Shown here piece after piece: positions 39,909 to 48,801 of a stretch of 64,000 nt of DNA. A program made the translations under genes and the position numbers. Source of the stretch: Planctomycetota bacterium (GTDB lineage Bacteria > Planctomycetota > UBA1135 > GCA-002686595); NCBI GenBank assembly GCA_020853575.1, contig JADYYP010000016.1:83807-147806 (forward strand), read 5' to 3'. The notes beneath the pieces were generated by a model, which ran no database searches, was not told the origin of the DNA, and worked only from the letters and a program-made list of their open reading frames with translations. Positions within the stretch are counted from its first letter, which is position 1. The number at the start of each line of letters is the position of its first letter.

Positions 39909-40825
39909 CGCGCGATTACACGGTCTCGCTCGAGCAGGTCTTCAACGGGCCGTTGGACTTGCTGTTGCACTTGGTGCGCGAGCAAGAGGTCGACATCCAC
40001 GAGATCGACATCCACCGCGTGATCGAGGGCTACCTGCGCTACCTCAAGCAGCTGCAGGAGATCGACATCGAGCTGGCGGCCGACTTCTTGGTGATGGCGG
40101 CGACGTTGATGGCGATCAAGTCGCGCTCGCTCTTGCCCAGCGAGAACGTCGACTTGGCCGAGGAGCTCGACCCGCGCGACGAGCTGATCCAGCGGCTGAT
40201 CGAGTACCGGCACTTCAAGAGCGCCTCGCGCGAGCTGCACGAGCGCTTCGACGCCCGCGCGCGCATCCACGAGCGCGGCTTCCGCGGCGGCGCGCTGGAG
40301 AGCGAGCCCGGGCTCGACCTCGAGGAGCTCTCCAACTGGGATCTCTTGGCGGCCTTCTCGCGCTTGATGCGCGAAACGCTGGCCAACAAGCAGATGGTGA
40401 TCACCGCCGACGAGAAGCCGCTGCGCTACTACGTCGAAGACCTGGTGCGCACGATCAAGGGCCAGCGCACGATGTCGTTGCGCGGCATCGTCGAAGCCGC
40501 GGTGCAGCGAGGCGGCGCCTCGAAGCGCGTGCTGATCGGCACCTTCTGCGCGCTGCTCGAGCTGGTCAAGATCGGCGCGGTGCGCGCGCACCAGCCGAGC
40601 AAGGACGAGGACATCACCATCGCTTTGCGCGAGGACATCGGCGACGACGTCGAGAGCATCATCAAGATGACCGAATTCGACGACGAGAAGCCGCCCGAGG
40701 AGCTGGCGCCGACAACCGAGGCCGCGGCGCAGGCTTCCGAAGGTTCCGCAGCGAGCGCGCCGGCGGCGTCCGACGAGTCCGAGACGCCCGACACGACCGA
40801 CCTGCAGAACGCACAGCAGTCGTGA
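39902..40825 (+). CDS. scpA: Segregation and condensation protein ScpA
   Basis: 307 residues. The kleisin N-terminus is VFNGPLDLLLHLVREQEVDIHEIDI, the best-known ScpA signature (FxGPLDLLLxLI), followed by ADFLVMAATLMAIKSRSLLP. The C-terminal winged helix is about 165-255 (LIGTFCALLELVKIGAVRAHQ). The final 45 residues are acidic and Ala/Ser-rich, beyond the usual 250. ScpA links SMC heads with ScpB, which is not in the window. The ATG overlaps the protease gene stop. Confidence 0.92.
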   Translation: MVTRDYTVSLEQVFNGPLDLLLHLVREQEVDIHEIDIHRVIEGYLRYLKQLQEIDIELAADFLVMAATLMAIKSRSLLPSENVDLAEELDPRDELIQRLIEYRHFKSASRELHERFDARARIHERGFRGGALESEPGLDLEELSNWDLLAAFSRLMRETLANKQMVITADEKPLRYYVEDLVRTIKGQRTMSLRGIVEAAVQRGGASKRVLIGTFCALLELVKIGAVRAHQPSKDEDITIALREDIGDDVESIIKMTEFDDEKPPEELAPTTEAAAQASEGSAASAPAASDESETPDTTDLQNAQQS

Positions 40826-40981
40826 AGCCCCGCCGGTGGCGCACGCCACGCGCGCGGAGTGCGCAGCGCGCGGGCGCGGCGCCTGGTCGCGGACCGGCGG
40901 GCAGTGGACGAAACGGCTCCGACGTTCCATAGTCTCCGCCTCGTCAACCATCTCTCACCGCTCGCACGAGCGATTCCAGCC

Positions 40982-41305
40982 ATGAGCAAAGCCGCCGACG
41001 TCACTGACAGCACTTGGGACACCGCCGTACTCCAGAGCGAAACGCCTGTTCTGGTCGACTTTTGGGCCGAGTGGTGCGGTCCGTGCAAGGCGATGGGTCC
41101 CTACGTCGACAAGCTGGCGGACGAGGCCGCGGGCAAGCTCAAGGTCGTCAAGCTGAACACGCAGGACAACCTCGAGGTCCCTGGACGCTACGGCATCACC
41201 GCGATCCCGACCTTCCTGCTGATCAAGAAGGGCGAGGTGGTGCACCAGATCGTCGGCAGCCAGCCGTACGAGAAGTTCAAGCAGGCGATCCTCTCGAAGA
41301 TCTGA
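40982..41305 (+). CDS. trxA: Thioredoxin
   Basis: 107 residues, the length of a simple thioredoxin. The active site is W31-C32-G33-P34-C35-K, followed by the cis-proline in AIPTFLLIKKGEVV. It has no signal peptide, so it is cytoplasmic and reduces protein disulfides with thioredoxin reductase. The stop is immediately followed by the fmt GTG with no gap. Confidence 0.96.
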   Translation: MSKAADVTDSTWDTAVLQSETPVLVDFWAEWCGPCKAMGPYVDKLADEAAGKLKVVKLNTQDNLEVPGRYGITAIPTFLLIKKGEVVHQIVGSQPYEKFKQAILSKI

Positions 41306-42250
41306 GTGAGGACCGTCTTCCTCGGCTCGCCGCCGTTCGCGACGCCGGTGTTCGAGCGCCTGGTGCGCTCGCGACACCGGCCGCTCGCTTTGGTGACTTT
41401 GCCCGACAAGCCCAAGGGGCGCGGGCGCGAAGTCGAGGATTCCGAGCTCGTGCGCGCCGCGCGCGCGGCGTCGATTCCCGTGCTGCAGCCGGAGCGGCCG
41501 AACGACGCGGCGTTCGTCGCTGAGCTGCGCGCATTGGCGCCCGACGTGTTGGTCGTCGCGAGCTACGGCGTGCTGTTGAAGCAAGCGCTGCTCGAGCTCG
41601 CTCCGCACGGCGCGCTCAACGTCCACGGCTCGCTCTTGCCGCGCTGGCGCGGCGCGTCGCCGATCCAGGCCGCGATCCGCGAAGGCGACGCGCACACGGG
41701 CGTGTCGATCCAGCGCATCGTGCTCGCGCTCGACGAAGGCGACGTGCTGCTCGCGCGCGAGCGCCCCATCGGGGTGCGCGAAACCAGTGGCGCCGTGTTC
41801 GCGGCCTTGGCCGAGCTCGGCGGCGAAGCGCTGCTCGAGGCGCTCGAGCGCCTCGAAGCCGGCACGGCCGTGTTCACGCCGCAGGATGCGCGGCTCGCGA
41901 CCTACGCGCGCAAGCTCAAGAAGGAACACGGCGCGCTCGATTGGAAACGTGACGCGCAGGTTCTCGAACGCCATGTGCGCGCGATGAACCCCTGGCCGTT
42001 GGCGCGCATGCTCGATCCCAAGGGGCGCGAGCTCAGCGTGCTCGAAGCGCGCGTCGTCGAAGCCCGGGGCGAAGCCGGGCGTGTGCTCGAGGTAGGCGAG
42101 CGCTTCGTCGTCGCGTGCGGCGAGCGCGCCCTCGAGCTGGTCACGGTCCAGGCCGCGGGCAAGAAGCCGATGAGCGGGCCCGAGTTCCTGCGCGGCGCGC
42201 GCTTGGAGGTCGGACAAGTCGTCAGCGCGCCCGCGGGAGGAAGCGCATGA
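41306..42250 (+). CDS. fmt: Methionyl-tRNA formyltransferase
   Basis: 314 residues. The formyl-transfer site NVHGSLLPRWRGASPIQ holds N105 and H107; LDEGDVLLARERPIG follows with the Asp, and the C-terminal domain carries the RAMNPWPLARM and tRNA-binding beta-barrel segments. It formylates initiator Met-tRNA. GTG start directly after thioredoxin; its stop overlaps the rsmB ATG by four bases. fmt-rsmB is a common bacterial pair, although def usually also lies nearby and is not seen here. Confidence 0.95.
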   Translation: MRTVFLGSPPFATPVFERLVRSRHRPLALVTLPDKPKGRGREVEDSELVRAARAASIPVLQPERPNDAAFVAELRALAPDVLVVASYGVLLKQALLELAPHGALNVHGSLLPRWRGASPIQAAIREGDAHTGVSIQRIVLALDEGDVLLARERPIGVRETSGAVFAALAELGGEALLEALERLEAGTAVFTPQDARLATYARKLKKEHGALDWKRDAQVLERHVRAMNPWPLARMLDPKGRELSVLEARVVEARGEAGRVLEVGERFVVACGERALELVTVQAAGKKPMSGPEFLRGARLEVGQVVSAPAGGSA

Positions 42251-43575
42251 CGCGTTTGGCGGCTTGGAGGATCTTGCGCTCGGGATCGTCGACGTTGCTG
42301 CGCGACGTCGATCGTCTGGCGGACGCGCATGCGGTCGATCCGCGCGATCGCGGGCTGTTGCGGCGCATCGTCGGAACCGAGGTCCGGCGCCGCGCGACGT
42401 TGCGCGCCATCGTGCACTCGATCGCGCCAGCGATGAAGAGCTCCGAGATGCTGGCGCACGCGCACATCGCGCTGACTCAGATCCTGTTCCTCGACCGCGT
42501 GCCCGAGCACGCCATCTTGGCCGAGGCGTCCGACGCCGTGCGCCGCACCCTCGGCCCAGCGAAGGTGCGCATCATCCGCGAGTTCATCAAGAGCGCCTAC
42601 GCACGGCTCGAAACCGCGCATGTCGGCGATCCGCGGCGCGACCTCGTCGGCCGCAATCTCAGCTTCCGCGAGCCGGTGTTCCGCGATCCCGCGCAGCATC
42701 CGCTGCTCTGGGCCGAGGATGCGTACTCGCTGCCCGCGCCGCTCTTGAAGCGCTGGTACGCGCGCTACGGCGAAGCACACGCGCTGGCGCTCGCCAAGTT
42801 GGCGCTCGATGAGGCACCGCTGTCGATTCGCGTGGTTCGCGGGGAGCGCGCGGCGTTGCAGGGCGAGCTGTCCGAATGCGCGGCGCGCCCTGGGGCCCAT
42901 GAGCGCATTCTGATCGCGCCTTCGAGCGCGGCCGAGCAAGTCACCGAGAGCACGGCTTTTCGCGAAGGACGCATCACGATCCAAGGCGAGAGCGCGCTGC
43001 GCGCGGCCGAGTTCGGCGCTCCCGTCGCGGACGAGGAATGGCTCGACCTGTGCGCGGCTCCGGGCGGCAAGACGGCCGTGCTCGCGGCGGCCGGAGCGCG
43101 CGTGGTCGCATGCGACGTGAGCCAGGAGAAAGTCGCGCGCATTCGTTCGACGCTCGAGCGACTGGGGGCCGGCGAACGCGTCGAGCTGGTCGTCACCGAC
43201 GCCGGTGCCGCGCTGGGCGAGCGCATGTTCGACGCCGTGCTCGTCGACGCGCCGTGCACCAACACCGGCGTGCTCGCGCAGCGCCCCGAGGCACGCTGGC
43301 GCTTCGGCCCGAAGACCAAGGACGAGCTCGTCGCGTTGCAAGCGCGGCTCTTCGAGCGCGCGTCGACGTTCGTGCGTCCGGGCGGGAGGCTGGTGTGGTC
43401 GACTTGCTCGCTCGAGCCCGAGGAGAATCGACGCGCGGTCGAGCACTTCCTCGGCGAGCACGCGGGCTGGAGCCTCGAGGGCGAGCTCGCGAGCCTGCCC
43501 GACGTCGCCACCACGCACGAGCGCGGAGCCGGGCCGATCGACGGCGGCTACGTGGCCCGCCTGCGACGGCCGTGA
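42247..43575 (+). CDS. rsmB: 16S rRNA m5C967 methyltransferase RsmB
   Basis: 442 residues. The N-terminal NusB-like part has TLRAIVHSIAP, ALTQILFLDRVPEHAILAEA. The methyltransferase part has LCAAPGGKTAVLAAAGARVVACDVS (SAM-binding), then the two cysteines in VDAPCTNTGVLAQRPEARW and WSTCSLEPEENR, the catalytic pair of the RsmB/NOL1 family. It methylates C967 of 16S rRNA. Overlap with fmt as in E. coli supports the name. Confidence 0.92.
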   Translation: MTRLAAWRILRSGSSTLLRDVDRLADAHAVDPRDRGLLRRIVGTEVRRRATLRAIVHSIAPAMKSSEMLAHAHIALTQILFLDRVPEHAILAEASDAVRRTLGPAKVRIIREFIKSAYARLETAHVGDPRRDLVGRNLSFREPVFRDPAQHPLLWAEDAYSLPAPLLKRWYARYGEAHALALAKLALDEAPLSIRVVRGERAALQGELSECAARPGAHERILIAPSSAAEQVTESTAFREGRITIQGESALRAAEFGAPVADEEWLDLCAAPGGKTAVLAAAGARVVACDVSQEKVARIRSTLERLGAGERVELVVTDAGAALGERMFDAVLVDAPCTNTGVLAQRPEARWRFGPKTKDELVALQARLFERASTFVRPGGRLVWSTCSLEPEENRRAVEHFLGEHAGWSLEGELASLPDVATTHERGAGPIDGGYVARLRRP

Positions 43576-43675
43576 TGCGCGAGACGTTCGGCGCCGCCGA
43601 GCTCGAGGCCCCACTTCGACGTCAACCGTGCGCGCGCCGCGGATAGAATCGCGCGTCTCGAGAAGAGCACGAAGC

Positions 43676-44227
43676 ATGGCCAAGCAAGAAGACAAGGAAC
43701 GTCGCACCCCGCCCAAGAAGAGCCCGATGGCGCTCTTCGTCCCGCTGCTGATCGTCACGATCTTGGTCGGAGGCGGCGCGCTGGCCGTGGTCGGCGGCAA
43801 GAAGAAGCAGTCACAGGAGCCCAAGGCCGCGCCCGCGAGCGCGCCCAAGCCCTTCGAGGGTTTGCCGCAGGAAGCACCGCCCAAGAAGAAGCTGGGCGGC
43901 GGCAGCGGCGCGAAGTTCGTCGCCGACGCGCCCGAAGGGCTCGAGGCCGAGGCGCAGTGGCTCAAGGCGGTCGCGATCGGAGATGCTGGCCAGGCGCTCT
44001 ACCAAGAGGCGCTCGAGGCCAAGAGCGCGAACAACACCGCGTTGCTCAACGAGAAGAGCAAGGCCGCGCGCGACAAGCTCAACGAGGCCGTCGACATGAC
44101 CGCGCTGTGGGAAGAGGAGCTGCTCGCCAAGTACGGCGACGCCAACGCCAGCGTGCGACGCATCATGAAGGTGCGCAGCTCTTGGATCGAGAGCCTGCGC
44201 TGGCTGCACAAGTCGAGCGCGAGGTGA
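43676..44227 (+). CDS. Single-pass membrane protein of unknown function
   Basis: 183 residues. One membrane segment (about 19-40, ALFVPLLIVTILVGGGALAVVG), preceded by a lysine-rich tail that should stay in the cytoplasm. The rest is charged and Lys/Ala-rich, with coiled-coil-like helices (SANNTALLNEKSKAARDKLNEA). I recognise no family. An ATG at 43676 and the GTGA overlap with the next gene place it in the rsmB-to-oxidoreductase run. Confidence 0.65.
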   Translation: MAKQEDKERRTPPKKSPMALFVPLLIVTILVGGGALAVVGGKKKQSQEPKAAPASAPKPFEGLPQEAPPKKKLGGGSGAKFVADAPEGLEAEAQWLKAVAIGDAGQALYQEALEAKSANNTALLNEKSKAARDKLNEAVDMTALWEEELLAKYGDANASVRRIMKVRSSWIESLRWLHKSSAR

Positions 44228-45024
44228 GCGCGACTCCGCGGCGTGCGCTGGTCACGGGCGCTTCGTCCGGCATCGGCGAGGCGACGGCGCGCGCCTTGGC
44301 GAGCGCCGGTTACCGCGTGGCCTTGTGGGCGCGGCGCACGGACGAGCTCGAGCGCGTGCGTCGCAGTTTGGAGCGCGCGGACGAGCACCGCTCGTTTTCC
44401 TGCGACTTGCGCGACTCCGCGGAGATCACGCGTGCGATGCGCGAGGTGCGCGACACCTTCGGCGGGCTCGAGCTGCTGGTCCAGAACGCGGGCCACGGCT
44501 ACCTCGCCAAAGTCGAGGAGACCGACAGCGCGCAACTGCGCTCGTTGTTCGAGACCAACGTCGTCGGAGTGCTCGACGTGTCGCGTGCGGCGTTGCCGTT
44601 GTTGCGCGCGGGCGAGCGACCCGTGGTGGTGTTGATGAGCTCGATCGTCGCGCGCCGCGGCATTCCGGGGCAGGTTGCCTACGCGGCCTCGAAGGCGGCG
44701 CTCAACTCGATCGGCGAAGGCCTGCGCATCGAGTGGGCGCGCGATCGCATCCACGTGTGCATCCTCGACGTCGGGCTGACGCGCACGCCGTTCTTCGCGA
44801 CACAGCCCAATCCCGCCCGGCTCTCGGGCCCCAATCTCGACGGCGCGGCGCGCGCGGAAGACGTCGCGAGCTCCGTGCTCGCGCTCGACCGCTCGCCGCG
44901 GCCCGAGCTGTACTTGTCGGCGAAATGGCGTCTGCTGGGGATCGTCAACGTGCTCGCGCCGCGTCTGGCCGATCGCCTGCTGGTGCGCAAGCTGGGCGGC
45001 GGCTGGAGCGTCCCGCCGCGCTGA
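44224..45024 (+). CDS. Short-chain dehydrogenase/reductase
   Basis: 266 residues. The cofactor site is TGASSGIG (11-18), NAG at 88-90, and the active site is S140, Y153 and K157 (YAASK). Classical SDR, probably NADP-dependent; substrate unknown. The GTG overlaps the previous stop (GTGA), indicating coupling with the membrane protein. The C-terminal helical region (LLGIVNVLAPRLADRLLVRKL) is like that of lipid or fatty-acid SDRs, but this is weak. Confidence 0.88.
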   Translation: MSATPRRALVTGASSGIGEATARALASAGYRVALWARRTDELERVRRSLERADEHRSFSCDLRDSAEITRAMREVRDTFGGLELLVQNAGHGYLAKVEETDSAQLRSLFETNVVGVLDVSRAALPLLRAGERPVVVLMSSIVARRGIPGQVAYAASKAALNSIGEGLRIEWARDRIHVCILDVGLTRTPFFATQPNPARLSGPNLDGAARAEDVASSVLALDRSPRPELYLSAKWRLLGIVNVLAPRLADRLLVRKLGGGWSVPPR

Positions 45025-45116
45025 ACGGGCTCCAACTTTCTCTCGGAGGAACGGGCCGTTTCCCGCAAGATGGCGCGGCTCGCTCGCGCAACGCAACCGA
45101 CTCGGAACGAGACCTC

Positions 45117-46565
45117 GTGACGCACAAGAAGAAGTACGTGATCGTCGGCGCGGGCCTGTGCGGCCTGACGACCGGCCAGCGCCTGGCCGCGGCGGGCCAC
45201 GACGTGACGGTGCTCGAACGCTCACCCTTCGTCGCCGGGCTGGCGCGCTCGCTGCGCCACGACGACGGTTTCGTGTTCGACATCGGCCCGCACTTCTTCT
45301 TCCTGTCCGTGCGCAGCGACGTCAGCGACTACGTGCGACGCATGGTGCGCAAGCCCTACTCGGAGATCGACTACCAGATCAGCGCCAACTTCCGCGGCAA
45401 GGACATCGCGTGGCCGCCGAGCGCGACGTCGCTGTTTAAGTTGCCGCCCGCCGCGGTGCTGCACTACCTGCGCAAGATGGTGAAGCACCAGTACCCGACC
45501 GAGAGCGACTTCGAGGGCGTGACGACGTTCCTCTACGGCAAGTCGCTGTACGAGGTGTTCTTCGGTCCCTACATCCACAAGAAGCTGCCCGTGGTCGAGG
45601 GCGCGGAGCTGCACCGCGACTGGTGGATCCTGGCGCGACGCGGCACCGACAATCGCTTGGACGTCAAGCGCGACCAAGGCCTGTCGAAGATCGCGCAGGC
45701 GACGCAGAAGAAGCAGGTCACGCTGGGCAAGAAGGTGATGAAGACCGTCGACATCTTCTATCGCACGGGGATGTCGATGATCTCGAAGAAGGGCCTGCCC
45801 AAGGTGCTCTATCCGCACCAGGGCATCGGCTGCATCGGCGAGGGCATCGCGGACGAGTTCGTGAAGGCCGGCGGAAGGCTGGTGTTGAACGCCCGGGGCG
45901 TGAAGCTCGAGCGCAGCGGCGAGCGCATCGCGCGCGTGAGCTGGGATGGTGGCGCGATCGAGGCGCCCGAGCACGTCGTGTGGACCGGCTCGATCCACGA
46001 GCTCGCCGACCAGATGGGCGTGCCGCGCGCGAAGGTCGACTACATGTCGGTGGCGTTGGTGTTCGTGCGCACCAACAAGCGCATCGAGCGCGCCCAGTAC
46101 CTCTACACCTACTATGCGGACAAGGAGCTGATCTTCAACCGCGTCAGCTTCCCCACGCGCGCTTCCAAGGAGCTCGCGCCGCCGGGCGCGGATTCGATCT
46201 GCGCCGAGTGCTCGCCGTCCGACGGCTCCGACTTCGAGGATCGCAAGGCGCTCGAGCAGCGCGTGATCGACGGTCTGGTCAAGGTCGGCTTGATCCGCCC
46301 CGCGGACGTGGCGCGCGTCGACGTGCACGTTGCCAAGGACAGCTACCCGATCTACCCGCTCGACTACATGCAGCGGCTGGAGGAGCTGTGGTCGAAGCTG
46401 CGTCCGATCTCGAACCTGACCTCGGTCGGTCGCACGGGCCAGTTCTACTACAACAACATGGCGCTGACCGTGCTGCTCGGCCTGGACTTGTCCGCGGACC
46501 TGCTCGGCGAACCGCGCTTCCAGGAGAGCGCGAGCGTGCAACAAGAGATGAGCGGCGCCACCTGA
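45117..46565 (+). CDS. FAD-dependent amine oxidase/UDP-galactopyranose mutase-like oxidoreductase
   Basis: 482 residues. The Rossmann site is VIVGAGLCGLTTGQRLAAAG (GxGxxG), then an FAD contact at VLERSPFVAGLARSLRHDDGFVFDIGPHFFF, as in protoporphyrinogen oxidase, phytoene-desaturase and UDP-galactopyranose mutase relatives. It ends SVGRTGQFYYNNMALTVLLGLDLSADLLG, a motif shared with many of these 'NAD(P)-binding' oxidoreductases. Substrate unknown; a sugar or polyprenyl reaction is possible. It lies 92 bases after the SDR and is followed closely by the AlkD gene. GTG start. Confidence 0.78.
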   Translation: MTHKKKYVIVGAGLCGLTTGQRLAAAGHDVTVLERSPFVAGLARSLRHDDGFVFDIGPHFFFLSVRSDVSDYVRRMVRKPYSEIDYQISANFRGKDIAWPPSATSLFKLPPAAVLHYLRKMVKHQYPTESDFEGVTTFLYGKSLYEVFFGPYIHKKLPVVEGAELHRDWWILARRGTDNRLDVKRDQGLSKIAQATQKKQVTLGKKVMKTVDIFYRTGMSMISKKGLPKVLYPHQGIGCIGEGIADEFVKAGGRLVLNARGVKLERSGERIARVSWDGGAIEAPEHVVWTGSIHELADQMGVPRAKVDYMSVALVFVRTNKRIERAQYLYTYYADKELIFNRVSFPTRASKELAPPGADSICAECSPSDGSDFEDRKALEQRVIDGLVKVGLIRPADVARVDVHVAKDSYPIYPLDYMQRLEELWSKLRPISNLTSVGRTGQFYYNNMALTVLLGLDLSADLLGEPRFQESASVQQEMSGAT

Positions 46566-46581
46566 GGGCACGGCGAGACCC

Positions 46582-47283
46582 ATGGCGTCCGCCACAGACT
46601 CGAGCCTGTTGCGCGCCGTGCGTGCCGCGTTGGCCGAGCTCGCCGATTCCGAGCGCGCGGCGCAGCAGCAGCGCTACATGAAGTCCGCGATGCCCTACCA
46701 CGGTGTCGCCATGGGCGACGTGCGCGCGATCGGCGCGCGGCTGTGCGCGCAAGTCGACATCAGCGGATTCGAGGACTGGCGTCGGGAAGTGCTCGGGCTG
46801 TGGAGTGGCGCGCGTTTCCGCGAGGAGCGCTACGTCGCCATCCAGCTGTGTGGCGAGCGACGAGCCAAGGCGCACCAGACGCTGCGCGCTCTGCCGCTCT
46901 ACGAGCAGTTGATCGTCGAGGGTGCCTGGTGGGATCTGGTCGACGAGCTGGCAATCCACCGCCTGGGTGCGTTGCTCCAGCGCGAGCCCGCGCCGATGCG
47001 CAGGGAGCTCGTGGCCTGGAGTCGCTGCGACAACCTGTGGAAACGGCGCAGCGCGATCGTGTCCCAGGTGCGCGCCAAGGCTCGCACGGATTTCGAGTTG
47101 CTCGCGGCCTGCATCGAGCCCGCGCTCGAGTCGAACGAGTTCTTCCTGCGCAAGGCAATCGGATGGGCGCTGCGCAGCTACGCCGACGTCGACGCGCCGA
47201 CCGTTCGTGCGTACGTCGAGCGCCACGCGGAGCGATTGAGCGGGCTCTCCAAGCGCGAGGCCCTGCGCAAGATCGGCGGGTGA
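46582..47283 (+). CDS. AlkD-like DNA alkylation repair protein
   Basis: 233 residues of stacked HEAT-like helices. It contains AMPYHGVAMGDVRAI, then WWDLVDELAIHRLGALL, NLWKRRSAIVSQ and NEFFLRKAIGWALRSYADV, the last three being the blocks of AlkD proteins. AlkD removes N3- and N7-alkyl purines without flipping the base. The catalytic Asp-Trp pair seems present in WWDLVD. It is 16 bases after the oxidoreductase gene. Not all family members are glycosylases, so the reaction is by homology. Confidence 0.87.
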   Translation: MASATDSSLLRAVRAALAELADSERAAQQQRYMKSAMPYHGVAMGDVRAIGARLCAQVDISGFEDWRREVLGLWSGARFREERYVAIQLCGERRAKAHQTLRALPLYEQLIVEGAWWDLVDELAIHRLGALLQREPAPMRRELVAWSRCDNLWKRRSAIVSQVRAKARTDFELLAACIEPALESNEFFLRKAIGWALRSYADVDAPTVRAYVERHAERLSGLSKREALRKIGG

Positions 47284-47373
47284 GCCGGAGAGCGCCCGCC
47301 CCCAAGGGCGCGATTCGCGTCTCGACCGGATCCACGTCATGATCGCCGTTGCTCCGCAACGCCTTTCGCTCCC

Positions 47374-48246
47374 ATGTACCGCCTCGCCTACAACACCAAC
47401 GGGCTCGCGCACCATCGGCTGCTCGACGCTCTGCGCCTGCTCGCCGACCTCGGTTACGAAGGCGTGGCCATCACGCCCGATGTCGGTCAGCTCGACCCTC
47501 TGGCGCCCGATCCGCGCTTGGTCGACGACGTTCGGCATTGGAGCGACGAGCTGGGCCTCGAGCTCGCGATCGAGACCGGTGCGCGCTTCGTGCTCGATGC
47601 ACGGCGCAAGCACTGGCCGTCGCTGCTCGAGCCCGAGGCGGCCGACCGCGCGCGCCGTGTCGATCATCTGAAACGTTCGATCGACCTGGCTTCGGAGCTC
47701 GGCGCGAGGTTGGTGTCGATCTGGGCCGGCGTCGCGCCGGAGGGTGAGGTCGGAGACCGGCGTGGCGCGCCTCCGGCGTCGGAGCACACCTGGCGGCGTC
47801 TGACGGATGGATTGCGCGAGGTGCTCGACCACGGCCGCGCGCGCGGGGTGCAGCTCGCTTTCGAGCCCGAACCCGGCATGTTCATCGAGCGCCCCGCGGG
47901 CTATCTCGAGCTCTGCGAGCGCCTGGGGGACGAGGCGCGCGATCTGGGTCTGACGCTCGACGTCGGTCATTTGCTCGTCACCGGCGACCTTCCGGTCGAG
48001 GCGCAGATCCGCGCGCTGGCCCCCAGGCTGGTCCACGTGCATCTCGACGACATCGCCGGCGGCGTCCACGAGCACGTGCTGTTCGGCAACGGAGTGCTCG
48101 ATCTGCCCGCGACGCTAAGGGCTCTCTTGGAAGTTGGTTACGACGGAATGGCGGCGGTCGAATTGTCGCGCGACAGCCACCGAGGGGCATGGGCTGCACA
48201 GGAGGCCATGGTCCGTCTGCGGGCTGCATTTCAGGCCACAACCTGA
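47374..48246 (+). CDS. Sugar phosphate isomerase/epimerase-like TIM-barrel protein
   Basis: 290 residues of the xylose-isomerase-like/AP-endonuclease 2 barrel. Metal ligands are likely in AFEPEPGMF (Glu), LTLDVGHLL (Asp, His), LVHVHLDDI (His) and AAVELSRD (Glu). These bind a divalent ion for isomerisation. Substrate unknown. The start ATG follows a 90-base gap after the AlkD gene, without a clear ribosome site. Confidence 0.82.
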   Translation: MYRLAYNTNGLAHHRLLDALRLLADLGYEGVAITPDVGQLDPLAPDPRLVDDVRHWSDELGLELAIETGARFVLDARRKHWPSLLEPEAADRARRVDHLKRSIDLASELGARLVSIWAGVAPEGEVGDRRGAPPASEHTWRRLTDGLREVLDHGRARGVQLAFEPEPGMFIERPAGYLELCERLGDEARDLGLTLDVGHLLVTGDLPVEAQIRALAPRLVHVHLDDIAGGVHEHVLFGNGVLDLPATLRALLEVGYDGMAAVELSRDSHRGAWAAQEAMVRLRAAFQATT

Positions 48247-48351
48247 ACTTGCAGGCGCGGGAGCGTCCGGCGCACAATGGCGCCGTGGTGAGTTTCCGTT
48301 CGAGCCCCGTGGAGCGCGAGCCTGCGCTGAGCGCAGGGAGGGAGTGAGCCG

Positions 48352-48570
48352 ATGTCGACGCCGCCCGAGGGGATGCGCATCTGTCCGACGCGCCAGGACC
48401 AGACCGAGTCGCTGATGACGCACACGATCTCACTTGGCGAATGCCAGAAGCGTCAGCGCGAGCACTTCCACAAGTGCCCGACCTGCGTTCACGCCAACGT
48501 CCGCAATCAGCCCGCGATGCCCAGCCTGTCCCAACCGGTCCGCGACACCGGACGCAGCTCGCCGGCCTGA
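48352..48570 (+). CDS. Small cysteine-rich protein, unknown
   Basis: 72 residues with a good ribosome site (GGGAGGGAG) 7-9 bases before the ATG. Cysteines and histidines in GECQKRQREHFHKCPTCVHAN (C30, C42, C45 and three His) suggest a metal site; the CPTC pair resembles a zinc knuckle. It also has C11. I recognise no family. It lies between the TIM-barrel gene and the outer-membrane gene, with gaps of 105 and 231 bases. It may be a real small gene; the evidence is the Shine-Dalgarno sequence and the Cys pattern. Confidence 0.55.
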   Translation: MSTPPEGMRICPTRQDQTESLMTHTISLGECQKRQREHFHKCPTCVHANVRNQPAMPSLSQPVRDTGRSSPA

Positions 48571-48801
48571 GTCGACGCCTCCGGCATCGCGCCGCGGACA
48601 CGATCGCGACGGATGCGCGCTCCCCGGGGAGCTGCGCGTCCGTCGCGAAGGCTTTTCCGAGTTGAAGAGCGTCGCGCTGGCGCCGGTCGGCGGGGCACCG
48701 ACGTGGTCGCGCGCGACGGGGTAGGTTTCGGTGACGACTGGACCGGCGTGCATCGAGCCGCGCTCCAGCGCAGCGCCACCCACGGCGCTTTCGGCCCACC
48801 G

